The notes below the pieces were generated by a model. That model was given only the letters and a program-made list of their open reading frames with translations, was not told the origin of the DNA and searched no databases. A stretch of DNA of 20,292 nt, taken from NCBI GenBank assembly GCA_038239195.1, contig JBBSEZ010000155.1:1-20292 (forward strand). Reading direction: 5' to 3'. The stretch comes from JBBSEZ01 sp038239195 (GTDB lineage Bacteria; Planctomycetota; Planctomycetia; Gemmatales; Gemmataceae). Shown here in pieces: positions 7,301-14,500 of the stretch (positions within the stretch are counted from its first letter, which is position 1; each line of letters opens with the position of its first letter). A program made the translations under genes and the position numbers.

Positions 7301-8719
7301 ATGGCCAGGAAGCGCAAGCCACCCGCCGAGCCGACCGTCACCTTCTGGGGCGCCACGCGCACCGTCACCGGCTCGATGCACCAGGTCGAGGCATGCGGAC
7401 AGTCGCTGCTGCTGGACTGCGGACTGTTCCAGGGCCATCGCGCCGAGGGCCTACTCCGGAACCGCGACTTCCCCTTCCGCCCCAGAGACGTCGATAGCGT
7501 GCTGCTCAGCCACGCCCACGTCGATCACTGCGGCAACCTGCCCAACCTCATCAAGCAGGGCTTCGCCGGGCCGATCTACTGCACCCCGGCCACGCGCGCC
7601 CTCGTCGCCGTCATGCTCGGCGACTCCGCCAAGATCCAGGAGGAAGACGCCGCCTACCTCAACCGCAAGCGCCAGCCGGGCGAGCCAAAGGTCGAGCCGC
7701 TCTACGAGGGGCCTCACGTCTACCGGACGCTGCTGCGCCTTCAGGCGGTGCCCTACGACACGCCGGTGTCCGTCGGCCGAGGGCTGGAAGCAACCTTCGT
7801 GGACGCCGGCCACCTGCTCGGCTCCGCGATGATCGGCCTGCGCATCGACGGGCCGGGTGGCGAGCGCCGGCTCACCTTCACGGGCGACCTCGGCCGGCCG
7901 GGCCTGCCGATCTTGCGCGATCCAGCGCCTGTCCCGCCTGGCGAACTGCTCATCGGCGAATGCACCTACGGCGGCCACGTTCACGAGCCCGTCGAGGAGA
8001 CGGCCGAGCAGCTCGGCGCGGTGGTCCGCCGCACGGCGGCCCGCGGCGGCAAGCTCGTGGTCCCTGCGTTCAGCGTTGGCCGGACGCAGACGATCGTCTA
8101 TTTCCTGCACCAACTCATGAACGCGGGGCGGTTGCCGGACGTGCCCATCTACGTGGACAGCCCGATGGCGGTGCGGGCGACGGAGGTCTTCCGCGCCCAC
8201 CCGGAGTGTTTCAACGCGGAGGCGCTGCGGCTGCTGGAGGAGGGGACCGACCTGTTCGGCGAGCAGCGCGTGTGCTACGTCGAGAAGGTCCACGAGAGCA
8301 TCGCGCTCAACGCTGAGCCGGGGCCTTGCGTCATCGTGTCGGCGAGCGGGATGTGCGAGGCCGGGCGGGTGCTGCACCACCTGAAGCGCGTCATCGAGGA
8401 CCGGCGCAGCACGATCCTCATCGCCGGCTACCAGGCGGCCAACACGCTGGGCCGGCGGATCGTGGAGCGCCGCTCGGAAGTGCGCATTTTGGGGAGGGCG
8501 TTTTCGCTCCAGGCCGAGGTGGTGGTGCTCAACGGGCTGTCGAGCCACGCCGACCACCCGGGGCTGCTGAGCAGCCTGGCCCCGCTGGCGGGGGTGGCGC
8601 GGCAGGTGCGGTTGGTCCACGGCGAGCCGGAGCGGGCGGCAGCGCTTGCGGAAGGGCTGCGGGCGGCGGGCTTCGCCGACGTGTCCGCGCCCGAGCGGGG
8701 CGAGAGCGCGACGTTTTAG
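7301..8719 (+). CDS. MBL-fold/beta-CASP ribonuclease-type hydrolase
   Basis: A 472-residue member of the metallo-beta-lactamase/beta-CASP family (CPSF73/YSH1-like bacterial branch), which hydrolyses RNA with two zinc ions in the cytoplasm. Visible motifs are 'VTFWGATRTVTGSMHQVE' (13-30), 'LLDCGLFQG' (37-45), the zinc ligand cluster 'HAHVDHCG' (71-78), His171 in 'DAGHLLGSA' and Asp196 in 'TFTGDLGRPG'. The beta-CASP insertion has 'VPAFSVGRTQTIVYFL' (254-269) and 'YVDSPMA'. 'VSASGMCEAGRVLHHLK' (346-362) and the RMMBL segment 'LSSHADHPGL' (413-422, with His416) follow, then 'LVHGEPERAAAL'. All ligands are present and the length is typical. The exact RNA target is unknown. A long hairpin follows 24 bases after the stop. 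Confidence 0.9.
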   Translation: MARKRKPPAEPTVTFWGATRTVTGSMHQVEACGQSLLLDCGLFQGHRAEGLLRNRDFPFRPRDVDSVLLSHAHVDHCGNLPNLIKQGFAGPIYCTPATRALVAVMLGDSAKIQEEDAAYLNRKRQPGEPKVEPLYEGPHVYRTLLRLQAVPYDTPVSVGRGLEATFVDAGHLLGSAMIGLRIDGPGGERRLTFTGDLGRPGLPILRDPAPVPPGELLIGECTYGGHVHEPVEETAEQLGAVVRRTAARGGKLVVPAFSVGRTQTIVYFLHQLMNAGRLPDVPIYVDSPMAVRATEVFRAHPECFNAEALRLLEEGTDLFGEQRVCYVEKVHESIALNAEPGPCVIVSASGMCEAGRVLHHLKRVIEDRRSTILIAGYQAANTLGRRIVERRSEVRILGRAFSLQAEVVVLNGLSSHADHPGLLSSLAPLAGVARQVRLVHGEPERAAALAEGLRAAGFADVSAPERGESATF

Positions 8720-8743
8720 GCAAGCGGCGCGAAAAAAGGGCAT

Positions 8744-8804
8744 GTAGGGCGGCTCTCCCGAGCCGTCCTGCCGGACGGGGGACGGCTCGGGAGAGCCGTC
8801 CTAC
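8744..8804. repeat. 25-bp perfect-arm hairpin downstream of the nuclease gene
   Basis: Left arm 8744-8768 and right arm 8780-8804 pair over 25 positions with a single G-U wobble, around an 11-base loop. The arms consist of gtagg/ggacggctc/gggagagcc-type sequence. Planctomycete genomes carry many such mobile palindromes (memory). It may also stop transcription from the nuclease gene, though there is no T-tract. The 178 bases from 8805 to the next stop at 8983 show no supported gene. Confidence 0.65.
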
Positions 8805-8982
8805 GGGGAGAGTTGGTCCTGCCGATCGCCTTAGCGCGGCAGCGCGAGTCCTGCCGGATGATCTGGGGCCCGACCTATTGGAGGGCCTGGGCCAGTGCGA
8901 TCAACCGTCCTGCCCTGCCTGGGTCCCTTCGTGACGCACGCCAGCGGATTGACAAGCAGTCCGCAGGCGACCCGACACCGCT

Positions 8983-9252
8983 TCACAGCTCCTGCTTCAC
9001 TGACCCTGTGTGAGATTCGGTCGGCTGCTCTGCCGATCCATTAGTGGATGGAGGAGAGGCCGTCGTCGCGACCGTCTGTTCGGCGTCCTGATCCCCGAAC
9101 AGGCGGGCGACCAGGGCCCGGCCGCTGCGGTCGATAATTCCCTCCCGCACCAGGAACTCGAAGTGCTCGCCCGAAGTCATCGGCGCTTCCTTGAGGGCGC
9201 GCCGCGCTTCTTCGGCCAGTTGTTTGGGGGAAGGTGTCTTGTCCATACTCAT
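8983..9252 (-). CDS. Small conserved protein with 'EHFEFLVREGIID' core
   Basis: An 89-residue protein. I use the ATG at 9252; the longer reading begins with TTG and the next ATG is at 9246. No start has a good ribosome-binding site. The ordered part is the first ~55 residues: a charged helix 'PSPKQLAEEARRALKEAPMT', then 'SGEHFEFLVREGIIDRSGRA' and 'LVARLFGDQ'. This helix-plus-strand pattern recurs in small planctomycete proteins of unknown role (memory). The remaining 35 residues are Thr/Ser/Glu-rich and probably disordered. It is the last gene of the minus-strand run that starts at 16176, separated from its upstream neighbour by a palindrome. Confidence 0.55.
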   Translation of the reverse strand: MSMDKTPSPKQLAEEARRALKEAPMTSGEHFEFLVREGIIDRSGRALVARLFGDQDAEQTVATTASPPSTNGSAEQPTESHTGSVKQEL

Positions 9253-9338
9253 AAGCCTGGCCGAAACGAAAACGGAATGCAACAGGCATTTCGGACAGCG
9301 ATCTGCACGTCCGCCTCTCGCGAGAAGCCTGCACCGGG

Positions 9339-9401
9339 GTAGGCCGGGTCGCCTTCGAGGAAGGCGCCCCGGACGGTGCAGCGCCTGGTTCGCCGGCCTA
9401 C
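9339..9401. repeat. Inverted repeat supplying the stop codon of the upstream gene
   Basis: Arms gtaggccgg (9339-9347) and ccggcctac (9393-9401) flank a 45-base interior that contains a smaller hairpin (cgcctt/aaggcg). The TAG stop of the minus-strand gene at 9398 lies inside the right arm, so the element touches the coding end. Confidence 0.45.
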
Positions 9402-9790
9402 ACCTTCTCCCACATCACTGCGGGATGCAATTCGCCGTACTCCCAGAAGTGGCGGACGACGCCCAGTACCCGTGTCAAGTCAGGGCAGACATAACGCGGA
9501 TCGACGTAGTCCCGCAGGTTCTCGTGGCTGTAAATCTCCACCGCTTCTGTGCTATCCCTGTCCGGTTCGTGGTAGCGAAAGCGCCCGTTGCCTGGGTAAT
9601 AGGCAGTCAACGTGTAGGCGCCCGGGCGACCCTGCACGGTCAGATGCCCCTCTGCGAGCCCGCCCTTCGGTGCGAGGGTGAACAGCGGCCGCTCGGCGCC
9701 GCTGAGGGCACGGACAGAAGCCACAATCTCGGCCCAGTTGGGTGGTGGAAATCGTGGCCTCTGGAGCGAGACCAGGTGGCTAAAGGTCAT
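9398..9790 (-). CDS. Immunity-like protein, unknown family (possibly Imm1-like)
   Basis: 130 residues from the ATG at 9790; an upstream GTG at 9850 would add 20 residues. Neither has a clear ribosome-binding site; I prefer 9790 because 'MTFSHLVSLQRPRFPPPNWA' looks like a natural N-terminus. The body is a strand-rich domain: 'PLFTLAPKGG', 'GHLTVQGRPGAYTLTAYYPG' and 'FRYHEPDRDSTEAVEIYSHE'. It ends with a helix and 'RHFWEYGELHPAVMWEKV'. The closing 'fl..G..hP.v.W' pattern and size resemble Imm1-type immunity proteins of polymorphic toxin systems; this is a loose visual match. It follows the barstar gene in the same reading frame, separated by one TGA. Its stop codon falls in a palindrome. Confidence 0.55.
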   Translation of the reverse strand: MTFSHLVSLQRPRFPPPNWAEIVASVRALSGAERPLFTLAPKGGLAEGHLTVQGRPGAYTLTAYYPGNGRFRYHEPDRDSTEAVEIYSHENLRDYVDPRYVCPDLTRVLGVVRHFWEYGELHPAVMWEKV

Positions 9791-9880
9791 GACAACGCAC
9801 CACTTCTCGCCGACTACCGGGGCGAACGCCACGCACAGCAGCCGGTTCACGCGGGCGCGGCGTTGAAGCTGGAATAACCG

Positions 9881-10429
9881 TCATTCGCGGGGCCGGTCTG
9901 CTCCAGTCTCTGGTTCGACGTCTTTGTTGCCTCGGCCCCTTGCCAACGCCTCTCGGGCACGGGCCCGCCACTCGCGCTGGGAGGGCACCACGCCGACCCT
10001 CCCCAGCGGCTTGAATTGAAGCTGGGGGTCGGCGACGTGTAGCAGGGCCAACAGACGATCTCCGTAGACCAAACGGAATCGCGAGGCACAAGCGATGACG
10101 TCCAACACGACCCAGGCTCGTTCACCTCCGACTCGCGCGAACGACTCCCAGTGCGAGAACACCAATACCAGCCCGCTGCAATCCCCGAGCTCGATGGACG
10201 CCAGGCAATCGTTGAAAGCATCGAGATTGCGACCGTAGTGGTCCGGAAAGTTGAGGGCAGCGGCGATGGCGGTGTGGAAGTCATCCTCGCTAGCCCACGT
10301 CGAACAGTCTAGCGCGACGCATCGATAGCCATCCGCCTCAAGGTCACGAACCTCCTCAACCATCCTCGCTGGGTCAGCAAAGCGCGTCACAGGGCTGAGG
10401 CGCAAAAGCTCGAAACCAGCGTCGCGCAC
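9881..10429 (-). CDS. Barstar-family ribonuclease inhibitor
   Basis: A 182-residue protein. I choose the GTG at 10429 because GGAGGAGG lies at ideal spacing before it; a GTG at 10447 is in frame but would place that site inside the gene. The barstar core is at about residues 33-120: 'RCVALDCSTWASEDDFHTAI' then 'AAALNFPDHYGRNLDAFNDC', which is the helix-loop that plugs the barnase active site, followed by 'GLVLVFSHWESF'. By family it binds and blocks a barnase/RNase-type toxin in the cytoplasm. The C-terminal ~30 residues are Arg-rich and unlike barstar. No ribonuclease gene is visible nearby, so it may be an orphan immunity gene or act on a toxin encoded elsewhere. Confidence 0.82.
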   Translation of the reverse strand: MRDAGFELLRLSPVTRFADPARMVEEVRDLEADGYRCVALDCSTWASEDDFHTAIAAALNFPDHYGRNLDAFNDCLASIELGDCSGLVLVFSHWESFARVGGERAWVVLDVIACASRFRLVYGDRLLALLHVADPQLQFKPLGRVGVVPSQREWRARAREALARGRGNKDVEPETGADRPRE

Positions 10430-10555
10430 CTGTCGCCTCCTCCGCACCCCAACGACCCGAGCTCGGCAGCAACGCCGCCGAAGCGCCGCTCGCCGTTGCC
10501 CTTCTCTCGCCCTCGCCTTGGCCCGGCCCGCGTCGTTGTCTGCTGTTGCGGTTTG

Positions 10556-10774
10556 TCAGGCGTACAACAACCGCCCGCGTGGCGAGGGTATAGGGCGACC
10601 TAATTCCTGCACCGTCTCTACCCACTCCCGGATCACTACCTCGACGTTGGCAACCGCTTCTTGGTAGCTCCCCCCGTCTGCCGCGCACCCCGGCAGTTCC
10701 GGGACCTCGGCGATGAACGCCTGATCTTCCCTGCTCCAATACAGGATGATCTCGTACTTGAGGTCACTCGCCAT
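10556..10774 (-). CDS. HicB-like antitoxin, apparently without HicA
   Basis: A 72-residue protein with the HicB-like fold: 'LKYEIILYWSREDQAFIAEV' (strand-turn-strand), 'PELPGCAADGGSYQEAVANV' and a final helix 'VVIREWVETVQELGRP'. In family members this half of an RNase H-like fold blocks the HicA mRNA interferase. There is no DNA-binding ribbon-helix-helix or HTH tail, so it is the short type. The ATG at 10774 has GGAGGAGG just upstream and overlaps the end of the preceding 67-residue ORF by 11 bases. I looked on both sides for a HicA-sized partner with the G-S-H motif and found none. Many planctomycete genomes carry solitary HicB-like genes. Confidence 0.85.
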   Translation of the reverse strand: MASDLKYEIILYWSREDQAFIAEVPELPGCAADGGSYQEAVANVEVVIREWVETVQELGRPIPSPRGRLLYA

Positions 10775-10967
10775 CGTCCTCCTCCGCTTTCGCTGGGCCT
10801 GTCCCTTCGCCGGACGTCACTTCCGTTGCGGGCTCCTCCGCCTCGGCTGCCCCTGCCAAACCATTCGCAGTCAGCACGCCTCGGACTTGCTTGACCTGCT
10901 CCCCTCCCTGTCCCGCAGTCTCGACGCCCTCACCTCTTGGACCAGTAATCCGCTCCCAACGCGCCAC
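10764..10967 (-). CDS. Overlapping 67-residue ORF, unknown
   Basis: A possible small gene lodged between the 209-residue gene and hicB. It starts with GTG at 10967, seven bases after GGAGG located inside the end of the upstream gene, overlaps that gene by 38 bases and overlaps hicB by 11. The predicted protein is Gly/Glu/Ala-rich ('GGEQVKQVRGVLTANGLAGA', then an acidic tail ending 'AEEDDGE') and matches no family I know. Its third-position G/C content is clearly lower than in neighbouring genes, a mark against it. The case for it is the ribosome-binding site and the coupled arrangement. Confidence 0.35.
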   Translation of the reverse strand: MARWERITGPRGEGVETAGQGGEQVKQVRGVLTANGLAGAAEAEEPATEVTSGEGTGPAKAEEDDGE

Positions 10968-11559
10968 GCAGTTCCTCCAACAAGCGTGTCATTCGCTGCC
11001 GCAACTCCGGCACCTGATCGGCAACCTGCTGCCGGCTGCACGCGATGCAACCGTACTCCTCGTCGGTATCGGGGTCGCTCTGGCGGAGAAAGAGACGATC
11101 CCCCTCCGCGTACGCTACAAACCCCCAGCCCTGGTCCTCGTCCTGAAATAACTCGCCCTCACCGTCAGCCGTCAGGGCATCGAGTACGGGGACGGCTTCT
11201 TGCCACGTGTCGTACCACGGGAACGCGATCGCGAACGCACCGGGAGAGAAGAGCAGAGGCCGGAGCCAGAAGTACTGCCGCTGCCGATCGACTTTCTTGC
11301 CGTGGGCGGCGATCTTCTGGAGAACGTCCTGATAGTACCGGATCAACTCACCGGCAGACGGCACGAGGCTCTGGGAGAGAACGAAGTCGCCGTAGCGATC
11401 CACCTGCGGTTGGTACAGCGGCTCGCGGAGTTGCTGCCACTGTTCCGGCGAGAACCCGTTCTCCGGGCCGTGGTAGAAGGAGCGCACGCTCAGGAAGCCT
11501 ACGGCCACGGTGACGGCTTCCACCGGCGTCGCCCGATTCAACCACTCCGGCCAATTCAT
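10930..11559 (-). CDS. Hypothetical 209-residue protein, immunity-like context
   Basis: The ATG at 11559 follows the stop of the giant pseudokinase gene by 12 bases with a GGGGA ribosome-binding site between them, so the two are probably co-transcribed. The protein has no signal peptide or membrane segment. It is rich in aromatic residues: 'SVRSFYHGPENGFSPEQW', 'YFWLRPLLFSPGAFAIAFPW', 'DEDQGWGFVAYAEGDRLFLR' and 'SDPDTDEEYGCIACSRQQVA'. Its C-terminal helix contains 'LRQRMTRLLEELRGALGADY'. A strand-rich aromatic body with a C-terminal helix is common in bacterial immunity proteins, but I cannot name a family. It may act with the kinase-like protein or be a cargo gene. Confidence 0.7.
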   Translation of the reverse strand: MNWPEWLNRATPVEAVTVAVGFLSVRSFYHGPENGFSPEQWQQLREPLYQPQVDRYGDFVLSQSLVPSAGELIRYYQDVLQKIAAHGKKVDRQRQYFWLRPLLFSPGAFAIAFPWYDTWQEAVPVLDALTADGEGELFQDEDQGWGFVAYAEGDRLFLRQSDPDTDEEYGCIACSRQQVADQVPELRQRMTRLLEELRGALGADYWSKR

Positions 11560-11571
11560 GCTTTCATCCCC

Positions 11572-14500
11572 TCACGACTTCGGCGCCTTGATGAGCGCCT
11601 CCGCCTCGCGCCGCCACAGGTCGTTCTCCTGCCGCTCGTGCCACGGCGCCTCCTTCGGCAAACGCGCCACCCCCTGGCTCAGCCACTTGCGCGCCTCCTC
11701 CAGCCGCCCCAGTTTGTGGTGCGCCAGCGCCAGCAGCAGCGCGTCGCGCGGCCCCAGTTCCTGGCCGGGCTGTCGGCTCGCCTCCAGCATGCGCTTCGCC
11801 GCCTGCTCGTTCTCCGCGCTGCGGTACAGCAGGAGCGCCAGCCGCCGCAGGTCGGCCGCGGCGGGCGCCTTTTCCACCGCCTTCTCCGCCTGCAACAGGA
11901 GCCCGCCCAGGTTCGGGCCGTCGGCCAGGGTGCAGGTGCGCGCTACCCAGCGCGCCGCCTCGCGGTCCGCGCTGCGCGCGAAGCGCTTCTTCAGGCGCTC
12001 GCACAACTGGCCATAGCCAACCTTGTCGCCCGCCGCCACCAGGGCCACCGCCTGCTGGTGCCACAGCGCCGGCTCGTTCCGCCCGAAGCGGATCGCCTTG
12101 CCGAGGTCGTCGGCCGCCTTTGCCCACTGCCGGCGCTCCGCCTCCGCCGCGCCGCGCTTCAGGAACAGGTCCGCACGCCGGCCCTCGCGATCCAAAGCCT
12201 TGGAGTAGTCGGTAACCGCCTGTTCCCAGCGTCCCAGCGCCGCCGCCGCGTCGGCCCGGCCCACCCACAGGGCCACGCTCCCGGGGCCCTCCAGCGCCTT
12301 GTTGTAGTCGGCCAGCGCCCGTTCCCATTGCCGCAGCCCCGCGAAGGCGCGCGCCCGGCGCTCGTGCGCGTCCGGTGGGGCGCCCCCGCCGTCGAGCAGC
12401 GCGCTCAAATGCAACACCACTCCCCTCCACAATTCGCGTCGCTCGCACTCCTCCCCCGCATGCTTCTGCCAGGCCCGCACCAGGGCCGCCGGCGGGTCGA
12501 AGTCGTCGCGGGACGACTTGTCGAGCTTCGCCCACACCCTGGCCAGTTCCTCGGGCTCGTGGGCGACCAGCAGGGCCACGCCCTCCACGCGCCGGCCCGA
12601 AACCGCCTGCGCCAGCGCCGTCAGAGACTCCGGCTCGCGCTTATCGACGCGCAGCCAGCGCGACCACTTCGTCCCCGGCGCCCCCTCCGTGACCAACTCT
12701 CCCTCGGCCGACAGCGCCACCGAGCGCACCGGCTGGTCCTCGGGAGCGTGGCGCAGCGTTGGGCTGATCGGCTCGCCCGTGCCGGCGTCCCAGATGCGCA
12801 CGTCGCCGTTGGCGCAGCCGGCCACCACCCACTGTCCGTCGGCGCTGAACGCCACCGCGCTGGGCGCTGCGCGGGGAACCAGCGGTGGCGTCGGCGCCTT
12901 GCTCGTGGCTACGTCCCAGATGCGGGCCGTGCGGTCGGCGCTTGCCGTCACCAATCGCTTGCCGTCGGGGCTGAACGCGGCCGCCACCACCGGCCCGTCG
13001 TGCGCCAGCCACCCCGTCACTGCCTTCCCCATCTCCACCTCCCACACGCGCGCCGTCTCGTCGGCGCTGCACGTCACCAGCCGCTTGCCGTCGCGCGAAA
13101 AGGCCACGTGCTCGACCGGCTTCTCGTGCTTCATCGGGTCGCTGACACGCGTGCCCGTGGCGATCTCCCAGACGCGCGTCTGCCCCTCGACGCCACAGGT
13201 GACGACGTGCTTGCCGTCGGGCGCAAACAGCGCCCGGTCCACGTCCTCGTCGTGGACGATCGCCTTGCCCACCATCGCCCCTTTGGCCACGTCCCAGACG
13301 CGCACCTTCTTGTCGGCGCCGAGGGTGAGCACGCGCAGGCCGTCGGCGCCGAACGATGCCGACTTCACCTCGCGCAGGTGCTCCAGCGGTTCGCACAGCG
13401 CCTTGCCGCTCTCGCAATCCCAGACGCGCACGTTCCACGTCGGCACGTCGCGCCCCGCCCCACGGTCGCCCTCGGCGGGCTGCGTGACCGTCAGCACGCG
13501 CTTGCCGTCGGCGCTGAACGCCGCCGACCTCACGGGCCGCTTGTGCTCGAGCGCCTTGCCCAGCGGCTTCTTGCTCCGGGCGTCGTGGACCTGCGCCGTC
13601 AGGCCCCTGACTCGGACCACCCGCTTGCCGTCAGGGCTGAAGGCGCTGCCCGGCTCGTCCTCGGCGGCGCGCGGGGCGAGCAGTTCGGTCATGGTCAGGT
13701 CCCAGTTGCGGAAGGTACGGCCATCGAACGTCCAGGCAGCGGTGCCCGTGGCGTTGAAGTCCGCCGACCGCACGGGCCCGTTATGGTGCAAAAAAGTTGA
13801 GGCACGGTCGCCTCGCGACCAGTCGCTCAGGCGCACGGTCCCCCGATCGCAGGCGGTCAGGGCCTGGCGCCCGTCGGGGCTGAACAGCACGCGCGTGATG
13901 GCGCCGGGGTGAAACAGTCGCCGGCCAACCGCCTCGCCCGTGGTGGCGTCCCAGGCCCCGACGGCCCGGTCGGTCCCCGCCGTGAGGACGTGGCGGCCCG
14001 AGGGGCTTAGCGCGGCGGCCACGAGGGGAGCGCCGTGGTTCAACGGTCGCGAGCGCGGCTTGCCGGTGGTCCCGTCCCAGACGCGGGCCGTGCCGTCGGC
14101 GCTGGCCGTGAGGATCGACGTGCCGTCGGGACTGTAGGACGCCTGTACGACCGAGCCGGCGTGCTCCAGCGTCAGGACGGAGTTGCCGGTCAGGAAGTCC
14201 CAGGTGCGGGCGCTGCGGTCGAGGCAGACTGTCAGGACGTGCTTGCCGTCGGGGCTGAACGACGCGGGGCGCACGGCGATCTGCGAGGCGAGGGCCTCGC
14301 CGACCGCCTCGCCGCTTGTGGCGTCGTAGATGCGCACCTCCGCCTCGTTGGGCGCCTTGTCCCTGGCGCTGACCGTGAGGAACTGCTTGCCGTCGGGGCT
14401 GAAGGCGACCATCGCCACGGGGCCGTCGTGAGGTAGAGCGGGGAAGAGAATGCCCTTCTTCTCGACGTCCCACACGTAGACGTTGTTGGCGGCGTCGGCG

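Noticed and set aside
10374..10739. 121-codon minus-strand frame overlapping barstar and hicB
   Set aside because: Arg/Gly-rich shadow that conflicts with two recognised genes.
10764..10967. The 67-aa ORF as a HicA toxin
   Set aside because: It lacks the HicA dsRBD-like pattern and catalytic His context and is acidic and Gly-rich.
11200..13800. 866-codon open frame on the plus strand opposite the pseudokinase gene
   Set aside because: Its product is an Arg/Leu/Pro/His-rich shadow without motifs. The minus strand carries clear WD40 and TPR repeats.
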